A program made the translations under genes and the position numbers. Under the pieces are notes generated by a model. It saw only the letters and a program-made list of their open reading frames with translations, had not been told where the DNA came from and did no database searches. A stretch of DNA of 64,000 bases, taken from positions 1 through 64,000 of the forward strand of contig JASAOO010003537.1 of the NCBI GenBank assembly GCA_030849075.1, read 5' to 3'. Positions 19,501 to 29,301 of this stretch are shown here, piece after piece (positions within the stretch are counted from its first letter, which is position 1; every line of letters starts with the position of its first letter). Origin of the DNA: Zelonia costaricensis. Its lineage: Eukaryota > Euglenozoa > Kinetoplastea > Trypanosomatida > Trypanosomatidae.

Positions 19501-20867
19501 GTGCCACGCTCGGCGGGCAGGGAGGCCAAGAGCCGCTCTCCCAGCACCGGCGTCGCGGCAGAGGCGGAGCGGGCGCGCTCGACGCGGAGAGCCTTAGCGA
19601 GCTCGTAGATGTGGGCGCGCCGGTCCTCAGGCGGTGGCAACTGGGTAGAGAAGAAGGTGTAGCCAGAGGAGGGGGAGGTGGTGGCCGCCGCCGCCGCCGC
19701 GAGGACCTCCGTCGCGGGCGAGCACCCGCTCCGCCGCCCCTCCGTGCTCGCCGAGTCACTCGAGCCCCGCTGCCGCGGCCACTGCTGCGGTGCAAGGTAG
19801 CTGTCCTCGTGCGCGCTCCTCACCAGACCGGCGTCCGTCGCGGTTGGGCTGATGTCCGCAAAGCTGCCGCGGGGGTCGCGAGTCAAGGGCGAAGCCGGAG
19901 CGCTGTGCGGCGGCACTGGAGAGCTCCGCCAACTCGCCACCACGCCGTCGCTTCGCATGTCTGATGAGGCCGCACCACCGCCACTGCCGCCGTGCGGCCG
20001 CTTCAGGCGCCCCTCCATGGCCAACAGCGCGCTCTCCACGTCCGCCTCCGACGCAGCGGCCCGAGGGGGTGGGGGTGGCGAGTGACGCGGGGCAGCGGTG
20101 GGCGGAGGCGGCGGCGGCGGCGGCAGCGCGCGACGCGGCCTCTCCGCAGTCACCCGCGCCGCGGCAGCCGTGTGCGCCTCCACCGCATCTGCAAAGCCGA
20201 GCTTGCGACTGGTGCGCAGCTGCGGCCCCCCGTCCCCAGCGCCGTCCGTGTCGGAGTGTGCGTCGCCTGCACCGCCATCGTTGTTGCCGCCATCCCCCTC
20301 CTCCTCGCCATGTCCGTAGGCGCCGGTGCCGTGCTGGGGCGCACCGTAGGCTGAGCTGCTGCTTGACGTGTGGTGGGCGCCGGCCTCGGGGTAGAACAGC
20401 GGGCTCTCCCGTTCGCTGTCGGAGGGCGGCACGGCCTTTCCCACCGCCGCGCCGGTGCGAAGCCGCGGAGAAGTCTCCAGGCTGGACGCATCCGCCATCG
20501 GCGCGTACACGAGCGGTGACGTCACCTCGTCGCCCAGCCGCGACTGCTGCCGCTGCTGATCATCTTCTTGCGGCTCCGCCTCCGCGTCGCTTTCGTGGGC
20601 GAGCTGGAGAGACGACGGCGCGGTGCTTAGCTCCTCGTGTGCGAGCCGCCACGCGCCCTTGCTGTCGGCGTCTGTCACCGTGGATTCTGTCGCCTCGGAG
20701 AAGGAAAGGGGGTCGTGGAGCAGCACCCGGTCGGTTTGGCTCGACTCGAGAGGCGGTCGCGGATGCCCCGCCGCACCTGCCTCCCCATCGCCGGGGCTGC
20801 GGGTTCGCGATGGCGACGGTGGACAGGGCTGGCGCCGCGGGCCCTCGCGCACCAGTGAGGTGCTCAT
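16599..20867 (-). CDS. Large low-complexity protein with C-terminal coiled coil, function unknown
   Basis: A 1422-residue protein I do not recognise. Residues 1-1150 are mostly Ser, Ala, Pro, Gly and acidic residues with poly-Pro runs and look disordered. One better-conserved-looking island is YTFFSTQLPPPEDRRAHIYELAKALRVE-like sequence at about 400-430, described here only by its ends YTFFSTQL and LAKALRVE. Residues about 1175-1240 and 1260-1293 are Glu/Ala/Leu-rich heptad-like helices that predict a coiled coil, preceded by an Asp-rich patch. The C terminus reads DKENTSRVRV and contains a KEN tripeptide. The long uninterrupted frame, ATG start and position in the polycistron support a real gene. 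The composition suggests a scaffold or cytoskeletal protein, but no function is assigned. Confidence 0.8.
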   Translation of the reverse strand: MSTSLVREGPRRQPCPPSPSRTRSPGDGEAGAAGHPRPPLESSQTDRVLLHDPLSFSEATESTVTDADSKGAWRLAHEELSTAPSSLQLAHESDAEAEPQEDDQQRQQSRLGDEVTSPLVYAPMADASSLETSPRLRTGAAVGKAVPPSDSERESPLFYPEAGAHHTSSSSSAYGAPQHGTGAYGHGEEEGDGGNNDGGAGDAHSDTDGAGDGGPQLRTSRKLGFADAVEAHTAAAARVTAERPRRALPPPPPPPPTAAPRHSPPPPPRAAASEADVESALLAMEGRLKRPHGGSGGGAASSDMRSDGVVASWRSSPVPPHSAPASPLTRDPRGSFADISPTATDAGLVRSAHEDSYLAPQQWPRQRGSSDSASTEGRRSGCSPATEVLAAAAAATTSPSSGYTFFSTQLPPPEDRRAHIYELAKALRVERARSASAATPVLGERLLASLPAERGTDALMSPVQPPVALRADIDNRDSEGWVEANMEEHSDESGAVHASHPAPADTSLLIEDTTAACGDMAVFLSNKTPVLPTMPTAATRQLGEVQADARGCSEAAGPLQVEPRSSSGRGVSSKTTTEGIAFAVAAPVSLTLHLSASLSGTPSTAQRPRPPPRILCPPTPSPSRSRSSGGALDLLLGDTAAAEPDATDFERAAVEQSLFSGPSPLTAAAPLPSISRVATSAEGGSTVCTTLEEVVAGSRHLVTVSTATAGGAAAALSAAVVADSAVTTSCGSPGWSLSASVAPPAVAEDAGGAGAAGARGGTGAASLSVPAAVGRADADATLSDVGASSPASSCAEDEGADQEVKEQQQHQQQEMEREEDPLAGPEMSVCVGEVGAPPSPSPSQPTHGGSRRPSSESVYRVDGDAQRQPSQRGSERGASPLGETRAASTDAVACCPSAAYPAISTRVRRSLVRLDGSGGVSPALPVSASPSPSPAPHQERQSGAAPANAQRAELRCDSTTSGSDGFIAAWSVGGDGEAAAAVRSPEEREEEEQEALDVSEESPDVMDDATECGAPTSRSNLATADAATAGAPFCSAASAAAQHPQRGTPDSAAITTASPSAASPSPIRPPSTEGSADDEAHLMLPCHAPAHYPHSGKNEPSQTATTSSVDAGAEGGEEEEAHLFYTGDCASAPRRVHGGGVRDGGRMWRSEMMAGMYDDDNQANHDDDEESAAAQTSVEEALCRVEAKNAVLRLELAAARERTEAAEASCRAREVECAELHALADRLHAELAAAQAAARAAAPPPQRVEAPAPPVAAAPLENALMWQQRHEALTLELAAMKGAVAEQLAVLDRMGLRPPFTEEAVCAAERRVRRVRVANAAGTATKPGRPDSALHDTPCTPIRPLCMNESSRGATAKPKSTTASDGGATIAALLDQRRQRQLQPLAATGSLAAALSSPVPRDQPAGRDAASADKENTSRVRV

Positions 20868-21497
20868 GGTTGGGTGAAGGGCAGCAGATGAGGGTTGCGC
20901 TATATGCCGTAAAGACAGAGTGGTGTGCGCGTGTGTGCGTGAGGCGTCTCCGCTCTCTACTGTAAAGGGTTAATTGGGATAGCGGTGGCGGTGTGTATGT
21001 GTATGTGTAATGTGTATGTGTGTGTTTGCGTGAGTATGAAGAGTATCTCTTCTGCTTGACTGTATCATCAAACTGAAGAACAGACGACAGGCTGCGGCGA
21101 CGTCTCGTGGGCCCTGGGTACTCTCTACTCTAGGGTTGCGCTGCGGGGGAGAGAGGGGACGACAGATGGAGGGACCAGGAACAGTGAAGAGCGGTGTCGA
21201 CCGTGTCAAGTGCGTCGGGTGTGGGCCCATGTCAGCGGACACACAAAAGGGGGAGAGAATCGGATGTAAACACCCGGTGGACGGCGGGGTTCACAGGTGC
21301 GCACCCTGTCCGCCAAAGAGAGGAAAGCTCAAATCACATCCAACGTGCGGGACAACAACGCAGTGGCTCGCACAGCCCCAGCCACTTTGAAGTGCAGCAG
21401 TTCTCCCTTTTTTGTGCTCGTGTACGCCGTCACCCGTGGACACACCCGCGGCGACACAGCGGCCTCACGCAGGCGGCTTCAGCGCGGCCGCAACGCC
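20868..21497. other. Intergenic: leader of the 1422-residue gene and 3' UTR of the 720-residue gene
   Basis: 630 bases with no supported gene. It shows GT-rich runs at about 20990-21030 and otherwise ordinary sequence. I see no RNA gene or conserved element. Confidence 0.6.
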
Positions 21498-23660
21498 TCA
21501 CGCCTCGCACGCCGATCCGGGCGAGAAGGACCGCACCGGCGGACGCACCGGGGTGACGGCGCACGGGTTCCACGCAACACCATCGGCGTCCACGCGCGCA
21601 ACTCCATTCGCTGCCGCGCCGGCGGCGAAAAGGTCCGGTGCTGTGGAGGGGCCGCTGCCCACCACCTGCCCCAGCAGTGAAGGGAGGGCCGCGTCCGTCT
21701 CGTGCATTAAGCGCCGCAGCCGCATTGTGGGACTCTCCACCGTTGGTGCCACGCCTCCTGCCCCCATCGCCTTCACCAGATCCGGGCTGTCGCAGCGGAG
21801 GTAGGGAGCCGCCGAGCCGCGCGATGAGAGCGACGGCGCCGACAAAGGCGGTGCGGGGCCCTTGGCCGCCCCGTACAGTCGACTCCCCGTGTCGCGCAGC
21901 CGCTGCAGCTGGCGCGTCACCGAGCTGGCGAAGCGGTCTGGCGGCTGCTGGAAGGGGCCGTGCATGTAGGAGAGGTCCTCGGCGGCGGTGGCGGGGTCCC
22001 AGTGGTACATGCGGCGTGCCTCGGGGCCCGGCGCCCCACCCGCGAACGCGATCGCGCGCGCAGTTTGGTCAGGGTGTGCTGGAGCGGGTGTTCTTGCGGG
22101 TGCATCGGACCCACTCGGCTGCACAGGGTCGGTGTCGCACGTGGCGCCGTCGAGGGGTCGCGGTGGGGTGAGGCAGCGGCGCAGCAGCGGGCTGACGCGG
22201 CCGATCTCGCGGAGCAGTCGCCGGCACTCCTCCAGCGCGGGGTACGTGCAGCGCAGCACCGGCGAGGTGCTCGTCGTCGACGCGCGCGGCAGCGCTGCCA
22301 TGACGGCCGGAGTGGAGGTGCTTCTCTCGTGCCGCTCGCGCGTCTCTGCGGGGTGTGGCGCAGGTCTGTCCTCGTCCTCGCGTCCTGACTTGGGTGTTGC
22401 TTGAAGCCCACAGGGGAACAGCGGCGGTGGTGCGTCGAAGAAGGCCTCCGCGTTCTCGGCCTCTCCACACGTGCCAGTCACACCACCCAGCGTTGCCGTG
22501 CTGCTCCACTCTACACGCGACGCACCACCAGCGGTCACAGACGTGAGCCCGTCCTCAGCTGCCGCGTTCGCACTGTGGGCACACGCCCCCACCACCAGCG
22601 GTGCGGCCTCGATCGAGATGGTGTAAGAGCGGCCCGTTCGCTCGCTGACAGCGGTGCCGCGGTAGTGCGTCGCCCTTGCGGCGGCCACAGCTGCAGCAGC
22701 TGCCGGTGACGTCGGGCGGACTCGCAGGGCTGCAGCGCTCCGCTCCGTGCCACTCGAAGGCGCGCGCGGCTTGCCGCTCGAGTCCGCTGGCGACGACTTG
22801 GCCAGCGGTGCACGAGAGTGGGTATCACTGGGCGACGAGAACTGCGGCGGGGACGACGCGCGGGTGCGCTCCTGGCCAAGCGAGTCGAGTCTGCTGGCAG
22901 GCGCGTGGTGCGCCGTGGGTGCGGCCTTCCGGCACAGCAGAGCGGCGCCAAAGGACGGCCGCGCTGCCTCTGTGGCGGTGGTGGCGGCAGCGTGCAGCAG
23001 CTGCGTGGAGGCCGCGCCTCCTGCTCCAGCAGCCGCTGCGGGTGCGGTGCCCACTGTGCTCCAGAACCGGCCCTGCGCGCCGCTGGACTGCGCAACGGGT
23101 GCGTCGCTGACGTACGGGTGAGTTGGGGATGTGATGGTGCTCGGGCTCGCTGGGCGTGGTGCGGGGGATGGGGTGCTCAAGGCTGCTGGCCCGGCGTGCT
23201 GGCGCGCGGCCTCGTAGCTTTCCCGCAGCATCGCCACCTCCAGCCCGGGAGTCGCGCCGCCCACCAAGCGGTGAAAGGTCGGCGCGAGCCCACGCGACAT
23301 CAAAGGCGGTGGCGGCGCCGGCGCGGCGGCGTCATCTGATGATGCGTGTCCATCCACGGCCCCACGCAGATCGAGTGCCGCTGACGAGTGCGTCGTGCCG
23401 TTGCTGTCGCGTCGCCCGCGGCGCTGCTGCGTCGCTAGGCGGTGCGGCCGCGATGCCGCTGACGCCGGCCTAGACGTCGAGTTGTGCAGCGCGTCATCCT
23501 CGCCGGCCCCGCCACCTACAACCGAGGACGACGCGGAGTTCAACGGCGTTGGAGTGCACGGCCGCAAAATGACATCAGCCAGACAGTAGGGCAGCGGCAG
23601 CGCTGGGGCACTCTGCGTCTGCAGCGGGGAGAGCGGTCTGATGAGCGGGGAGCGCGGCAT
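21498..23660 (-). CDS. Low-complexity protein, function unknown
   Basis: A 720-residue protein rich in Ala, Ser, Pro, Thr and Arg, without a recognised domain, signal peptide or membrane segment. Most of it looks disordered. Three segments have ordinary composition and might be the conserved parts: a Leu/Arg-rich helix with LRCTYPALEECRRLLREIG near residues 470-490, the stretch YHWDPATAAEDLSYMHGPF near 552-570 followed by a basic helix, and MRLRRLMHETDAALPSLLG near 646-665. The ATG is at the start of the open frame. It sits directly upstream of another disordered protein gene, but that gives no clue to function. Confidence 0.72.
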   Translation of the reverse strand: MPRSPLIRPLSPLQTQSAPALPLPYCLADVILRPCTPTPLNSASSSVVGGGAGEDDALHNSTSRPASAASRPHRLATQQRRGRRDSNGTTHSSAALDLRGAVDGHASSDDAAAPAPPPPLMSRGLAPTFHRLVGGATPGLEVAMLRESYEAARQHAGPAALSTPSPAPRPASPSTITSPTHPYVSDAPVAQSSGAQGRFWSTVGTAPAAAAGAGGAASTQLLHAAATTATEAARPSFGAALLCRKAAPTAHHAPASRLDSLGQERTRASSPPQFSSPSDTHSRAPLAKSSPADSSGKPRAPSSGTERSAAALRVRPTSPAAAAAVAAARATHYRGTAVSERTGRSYTISIEAAPLVVGACAHSANAAAEDGLTSVTAGGASRVEWSSTATLGGVTGTCGEAENAEAFFDAPPPLFPCGLQATPKSGREDEDRPAPHPAETRERHERSTSTPAVMAALPRASTTSTSPVLRCTYPALEECRRLLREIGRVSPLLRRCLTPPRPLDGATCDTDPVQPSGSDAPARTPAPAHPDQTARAIAFAGGAPGPEARRMYHWDPATAAEDLSYMHGPFQQPPDRFASSVTRQLQRLRDTGSRLYGAAKGPAPPLSAPSLSSRGSAAPYLRCDSPDLVKAMGAGGVAPTVESPTMRLRRLMHETDAALPSLLGQVVGSGPSTAPDLFAAGAAANGVARVDADGVAWNPCAVTPVRPPVRSFSPGSACEA

Positions 23661-24521
23661 GGCATGGGAGAGGGGGGGTGGGAGGGGAACGAAAGCGCCT
23701 CGCCGCGGGGATCTGCTGGCAGACCGCTCCTCTCTCTATGGGATCAATGCTGTACAGCTCTATGGAATGGGGAGGGGGTGATGGAAAGTCGAGGAGAAGG
23801 GCACGGCGACGCCGTGCGGTTGTGGCGACGATCGTAGGAGCCCCGCAACGCCGACTCCTGCACTGTGGGAACGCCCGCCGCGAAGGATCGGCCTCGCTCT
23901 AGCACGCGGTGGGTAGACAAAAGAAAAAGAAAACGAAGGAAAAGAGTGTGTTGGGGAAGGGCGGGCGCCACCGTTTAAACAGACGAGGCCCTGCACACAC
24001 AGGCACGTAGAGCAGCGGAGTTTTAAAAGAAAGGCAACTGCACACGACGCTTGTCGAGTCGGTGTGACTTACATGGGCTGAACAGGCTGTAGTGCTCCCG
24101 CTCACGCGCAACACAGGCGAGTGGCGTCGACTGGGGTAGGAAGAGGGGGGAGGTGTAAGGAGGCGAGAAGAGCAGAAAGGGTGATGGCTCTGTGGAGGTG
24201 TGCTGATGCGCAGGGTGAAACGTGACCCGATCTATGCGGCACCTCACTGCCAACCAGGTGCGGAATGGTGTCGCTGCCACGACGGTGTGACCCCCCCCCT
24301 CCTCCTCCGTGCCGACGTCAAGACGGTGCACAAAGTATTTGTGAGCATGTGCAGTGAGTAGACTGCAGAAGCCGTCGATCGTGTCTTTTCTTTGCTTTTG
24401 GCTTGCAGAATTGAGTTTCCGCTCATGCACACCCGTCAGGGGGAGGACACTGTGTTGACATGCACATCCACTTGTGCACGAGAACACTGCGCAGATGGCA
24501 CCAGCAGCAGCGCCGCCGCCG
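23661..24521. other. Intergenic: leader of the 720-residue gene and 3' UTR of the helical-repeat gene
   Basis: 861 bases with no supported gene. It is mixed sequence with an AG-rich plus-strand patch at about 23915-23950. Frames that cross it are out-of-phase extensions of the neighbouring gene. Confidence 0.55.
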
Positions 24522-25439
24522 CTACGGCTCCTGAAAGACAAACGCAGACACATTCGACAGCAGCTGCACGGCGTGAAGGACGAGTCGCTCGCTCGTCGGG
24601 CTCTCCGTCGGGGACGTGGCCAAGGCAAGCCGCTGCACGTCCGCCACAAGGCCAAGCCCCAGCAGCGTCGGCACAGTCGCCGCGTCGTGCACTGCCACGA
24701 GGTTGCACAGCATCGCCATCCACACCCCGACCACCGCCTCAGACGTGTAGAAGGGCACGACGAGTCGGTACAGCAGGCCGCACGCTTCGTTGGACACCTC
24801 CAGCGAGGGCCGTGTCGCGAGGTTGGACAGCACCGACAGGAGAAAGTGCACCACGCGCTTCTCGCCGGCGTACAGCCGCGCCACCGCCAGTACGGCGTCC
24901 CACATGGACTGCTCGAGCTCGCGCTGAGAGCGCTTGGCGACACCGTCGACCGAGGTGGCAGCCACGTTGGAGGCGATCGCGCAGCCGTACAGCAGCACCG
25001 CCTCGAGCGTGTCATCGGCCAGCAGCTCCGCCTTCGTCCGGTGCACCGCGGCGTGGTGCGCCCCCGCCGCGTCCCCCTCCGCCGCGGACAGCTCCGCAAC
25101 GGTGGCGACACGGCAGAGGAAGTGGAAGAGATGCAGAGTGCTCGGGTGCGCTGATACGAGCGCGGACGGCAACGCATCCGTGCCGGCGGTGCTCGTGTCG
25201 GCTGCCGTGGTGGTGGCAAGGTCGGGGTGGGTGAGGTCGACGAGCCGTCGCAGCGGTGCAATGAGGCCCTCCCAGATGGGCTGATCCCGTGTGCGAATCT
25301 GGAGTGGGCCGCGAGAGGGTGGCGAGTGGACCAGCGGTGGGTAGTGTGCCTCCAGCAGTTCCATCGCCTGAGCGACCTCCTGCAGCGTCTGCAGCGTCGG
25401 CGACGCAGCCACGGCGGGCTGCGCCTCCGTCGAGGCCAT
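24522..25439 (-). CDS. Small alpha-helical repeat (armadillo-like) protein, function unknown
   Basis: A 305-residue protein dominated by Leu/Ala/Val-rich amphipathic helices in a repeating pattern, for example VVHFLLSVLSNLATR, VWMAMLCNLVAVHDA and VLHAVQLLSNVSAFVF. The recurring hxxhLxNLA-type segments resemble armadillo/HEAT repeats, so a binding scaffold is likely. No catalytic motif, signal peptide or membrane helix is visible. The start was set at the ATG of MASTEAQPAV. The minus-strand context there is CAGAATGG, so an AG lies immediately upstream, and the next 180 bases contain no other ATG. The same frame continues open to 26054, but that part has the composition of non-coding DNA. The exact family is not identified. 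Confidence 0.75.
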   Translation of the reverse strand: MASTEAQPAVAASPTLQTLQEVAQAMELLEAHYPPLVHSPPSRGPLQIRTRDQPIWEGLIAPLRRLVDLTHPDLATTTAADTSTAGTDALPSALVSAHPSTLHLFHFLCRVATVAELSAAEGDAAGAHHAAVHRTKAELLADDTLEAVLLYGCAIASNVAATSVDGVAKRSQRELEQSMWDAVLAVARLYAGEKRVVHFLLSVLSNLATRPSLEVSNEACGLLYRLVVPFYTSEAVVGVWMAMLCNLVAVHDAATVPTLLGLGLVADVQRLALATSPTESPTSERLVLHAVQLLSNVSAFVFQEP

Positions 25440-26492
25440 TCTGCGCGTGGCAGCTTCTTCTTCGTCTTCTCGGTGCGAGGCTGCCGTGCGACGGTTGAGC
25501 TTTTCTCCGATAACGCCCGAAAAAGCAGGAAAGACGGTGCGCGGCGACAGGAAGAAGCAACTCGACGGATTGCTCTGATGTTGTTGTTGGCGCCCTGAGA
25601 CGCGGCAGCAGACGTCGCTGTGCGTGCCAGACGAGTGCGCAGGTGTCGCTTCGAGATAAAGAATGGCAGAGAAGAGGGCCAGTGAAAGGTGGGCACGGTT
25701 GTGCATCAGAGGACACGGGAGAAAGGCTGCAGTGGACAACATGTCATGCGCGACGCGGGGCTTTGGCGCTGTTCTCCGGCCTCCCTCACATTTTCTATGG
25801 AGAAAGTGAGATGGCGCACACGGCACGGGTACACCCCGATCCAAAAGTGCTCGAAGGTGGGGCGCGGCAGCACTACTCGTACCCTGCACCCCCCTACCCC
25901 ACCCCGTCCCCACCACACCGGCCGGAAAGCCGGAGACGCGGGGGCGTGAGGTGGGAGCCTGCTGCCCTACCAAACCTCTTCGTGCACCCGCACAAGGCAG
26001 TGTGTAGCTCGACTGAGGGACTGTGCCACAGTGCCCGCAGCGCACAAGAAACACCCTTCAGGAGGCCACCTCGGCCGCACGGCCCCCCTCAGCAATGCGC
26101 TTCTCCACGAAGACGGCAAAGAGTCGGCAGCTGACGTCTCTCGAGCGCTCTGGTTGTTGGGTTCGTGCGTGTCGTTATTGCCCTCGCTGCAGAGAAGCGG
26201 CGAAGTGCGGGAGGGGGGGAGGGACAGAGAGGAGGCGGTGGCGCACAACTTGAGAACGGCGCGGGGGTGGGGCGAGACAGCGCGGAGGCGGCCCACCACG
26301 TTGAGTAGCGGGGGGGAGAAGTGCGGTGGAGGGGGGCCGTGGGAGGTTTAGGCAGCATACGGGGAACACGGAGCACGAGGAGGTCCACACTTCAACACAA
26401 AAAGGGAAACGAGAAAAAGGAAGACGCGCCGCACAAACACACAGAGGTCGACGCACACAAGGAAAGGGCCCCAGCGGCTCTCTCCCCCCCCC

Positions 26493-26531
<39 letters not shown>

Positions 26532-27447
26532 CGGAGGCGGCACCCCCGACAAATGCACACCAAGAAAAAGAATGCAGAGAACAGCAGTTGCCGCGGCAAC
26601 CAGACGAGCACCGTACAACTCAAGGGAACGTGGGTGCTCGCGAGGAGACAACGCGAGGGGAGGCAGCGGCTAAAACACTGCGCGTGCACCCTCCGCCACT
26701 TCCCGCCCCACAGCGCGCAGCTTACGCACGGCGTGCCCGGCTCAGCATCCAGGCCCACATACCCATTACACAACCAGAAAGTGCACAGGGACTCTCTCGG
26801 CGTGCACCGCGCAAGCCCCACGGCAGCCGCACGTTTTCAGGTCGGTTCCGCGTGGAGGGACCGGAGTTAAGAGAGAAGAGAGCGGCGAGGGACAGGCACG
26901 GGGCAGTCGTGTTGAGCGTCTCTGAGGGAGGGAGGGAGGCAGAAGAGGGGGGAGAGGGGGGGCGGAGAGCACCCGCAGCACACACGCCAGGAGGCCTGCG
27001 CCGCCACCGGGAGACCAGCGTCAACGTCGGGAGCCCAGTTGACGGTCTCCTGCGCGGCTGCCGCAGTAGCAAGGGAGGAGGACAAAACGAAAAGAGAAAC
27101 ACGACAAGAACGCCCAAAAACGGGTGCTGGTCGCGCAAGAGACTCCACCGCACTGCCGTGTCCCTTTCCCCCAATCAGCTCCTCATTACACCGCGTGTGT
27201 CAACGCTACGCGGCACAAGAACGTTCCCCTCCTCCCCCCGTAAGTCGTCGCAAGGCCCCTTCTCGCCCCCCTTAGGGTCGCGGAGTCCACCGCACAACGC
27301 CGGCCCTCCCTCCCCTGCGAAAGGGAGAGGTTTAATCTGCCTGCTGACACCTGTTCCTCCTCTGCGTCCGCCAACTGGTGTGCGGTGCACGGCTGCACGG
27401 CGCGCACGACGGGCACAAACGCGCAAGCCTCACCTCAGGCGCACCGC
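25440..27447. other. Intergenic: helical-repeat leader and J-protein 3' UTR
   Basis: About 2 kb without a supported gene. It contains an ordinary-complexity block at about 25700-26170 with a hairpin at 25785-25810, an AC microsatellite at 26496-26529 next to a C run, and purine-rich plus-strand DNA from about 26880 to 27120. Confidence 0.55.
26496..26529. repeat. AC dinucleotide microsatellite, 17 units
   Basis: An uninterrupted (AC) run of 34 bases following a short C run. It is read as GT repeats in the transcript and lies in the 3' UTR region of the J-protein gene. Confidence 0.95.
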
Positions 27448-28329
27448 TTAGCCGAGGGCACGGCGGAAGTGCTGGAAGTGTGAGCACACCTCCGGCACCT
27501 CGTTGCGGCCACGGGAGCGCTGCTTGAAGGACTCTGCCTCGCAGCGGCGGCCTAAGGAGTCTCGCTGGCTTTCTAGCACCTTCTGCTCCATCGCTACCAG
27601 CACCTCCTTACGGCGGTCCATCATCTCCGCCATGCGCGGCGTGGTGTAGAAATCCACGCGCAGGCCGTAGAGAGAGGTGCTCCGGCGCACCACAAACCCT
27701 TCGTTGGGGGACGCGGTGAAGCTAAAGGACGCCCCCTGCGTACCGGCACCGCGGATGCCGCCACCCGCGCCGCCGCCGAAGAGCGGGTTCGACGCGTCGA
27801 CGTCGGTGTAGGAGCTGGACAAGAGCATCGCCACGAGAAGGAAGAGGAGGACAGGCAGGAAGAGGAGGACGTTAGGGTTGATGTTCACCTCAGCCTGGTA
27901 GTGCGCGCCGTTTGGGCCGGCGTGGCCTGCCCGCGCGTTTGCCTGGCGCGCGTTGCCAAAGAAAAACTCCTCGAAGAAATCGCGCTGCCCGGGTGGGCCG
28001 CGGCGCGCCATGCCGGCACCATTGGCCGAGCGCCGCGCGCCACCGCTCTCGTGCCGCTGCACGCCGTCCGCGCCGTGGCGGTCGTAGATGCCGCGCTTCG
28101 TCGCGTCCGACAGCGTGGTGTGGGCGGTGCCGACAAGCTTGAAGGCCTCGGCGGCCTGCTCGTGCTTGTTCTTGTCGGGGTGGCACTTGAGCGCCATCTT
28201 CTTGTACGCCACCTTGACCTGCGCCTCCGTCGCGTTCGTCTCGAGCATAAGCACCTTGTAGTAGTTGCTCTTGTTGCGAATCACATACTGCACCACCTCG
28301 CTGTCTGACATGGAGTTCATGGCGGACAT
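27448..28329 (-). CDS. DnaJ-domain protein with transmembrane anchor (DNAJB12/14-like)
   Basis: A 293-residue J-protein, a co-chaperone that stimulates the ATPase of an Hsp70. The J domain spans about residues 20-88 with the essential HPD tripeptide at 50-52 (context CHPDKNK) and the terminal YDRHGADG. A Gly/Ala/Arg-rich linker with the DFFEEFFFGN segment follows, as in ER-membrane J-proteins of the DNAJB12/B14 type. A hydrophobic helix at about 153-173 is the single membrane anchor. The C-terminal 110 residues, with YGLRVDFYTTPRM and a charged helix, match the layout of the DUF1977 region of that group, which faces the ER lumen. A role in ER membrane protein quality control is inferred from this architecture. 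Three early Met codons occur (1, 4, 7). The first is only 18 bases from the predicted splice site. Confidence 0.9.
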   Translation of the reverse strand: MSAMNSMSDSEVVQYVIRNKSNYYKVLMLETNATEAQVKVAYKKMALKCHPDKNKHEQAAEAFKLVGTAHTTLSDATKRGIYDRHGADGVQRHESGGARRSANGAGMARRGPPGQRDFFEEFFFGNARQANARAGHAGPNGAHYQAEVNINPNVLLFLPVLLFLLVAMLLSSSYTDVDASNPLFGGGAGGGIRGAGTQGASFSFTASPNEGFVVRRSTSLYGLRVDFYTTPRMAEMMDRRKEVLVAMEQKVLESQRDSLGRRCEAESFKQRSRGRNEVPEVCSHFQHFRRALG

Positions 28330-28347
28330 GATCGCCGGGCTAGCAGG

Positions 28348-28386
28348 CTGCCAAGCCGATGAGGAAGAGAAGGTGTGGAAGGAAGG
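28348..28386 (-). promoter_or_regulatory. Probable trans-splice acceptor for the J-protein gene
   Basis: The minus strand shows a C/T-rich tract (complement of about 28361-28386) followed by GGCAG with the AG at 28348-28349. The predicted leader is only 18 bases, and the annotated ATG is the first. Confidence 0.55.
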
Positions 28387-29274
28387 GGGAGAGCGAGGAA
28401 ACGGCGGTGACGGAGAAGGAGGAAGTCACAGGCGAAAAAAAAAGGAATGGGGGGATGACACAGAAGGGGGCAAACAAAGCGCCACTGCCCTTACCCACAC
28501 ACACATTCACACAAACACACACAGACACACACACGCAGACAAACCAGGAGAGGAAACGAGGCGAGGGGAAGGGGGGGTAAAAGCACCGCAGTTTTTTTTT
28601 TTTGGTTCGGTAAGCGGGGGCGCTGGTGGGCAGGAGAGGCGCGCACTGCGGTGAAGACAACGGCGCCGCCGCTTGCACAAATGAGGGGGGGGCGACTTGG
28701 GGGGGGGGAGCAGAGAGAGGGAGGTGGGGGGGAAGGAGGAGACACGGGAGCGCACAGTGTTGTGAAGCGGGGGAAAGGGGGGAGGGGGGAGGAGGAGATG
28801 AGGAAGGAAAACAAAAAGACGTGAAGGGCGGAAAGCAGGGCGGACACAGCTTTGTCAGTTCCGCAGCCCCTCACCTTCTTTCCCTCTTGTCTTCTCTCGT
28901 GTCGACCGTACTCCGCCTATGCGCGCTGCAGGTCAATTTTATCCACAGCACACTCGTGAGTACAGTGGGAGGGCGAAGCGGCGTCGCAAACACGCAAAGA
29001 GGTCACAGCTCGAGAGAGGCACAAAGACAGAGCTCACGTGCTGTACTGATCCCAACGTCTTTCCGCCACTTTTTTTTCTCTGTCTCTCTCTCTCTCGGCA
29101 ATACAGCTGACTTGACTTTGGGTGGTTAATAGTTACTCGTAGAGAGGTGATGAGGAGAGGCAGGGGAGGGGAAAGATGCGTTCGTTCCACCGCTGACGAT
29201 GTGCACTGTGCCGTGCCGGCGTTGCCACGAGCCGAAGGGTTGTGTATAATCACGTGTTTGTGTTCATATAGATT

Positions 29275-29301
29275 TGTGTGTGTGTGTGTGTGTGTGTGTG
29301 T
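29275..29301. repeat. TG dinucleotide microsatellite
   Basis: An uninterrupted run of 27 bases of alternating T and G in the 3' UTR region of the acetyltransferase gene. Confidence 0.95.
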
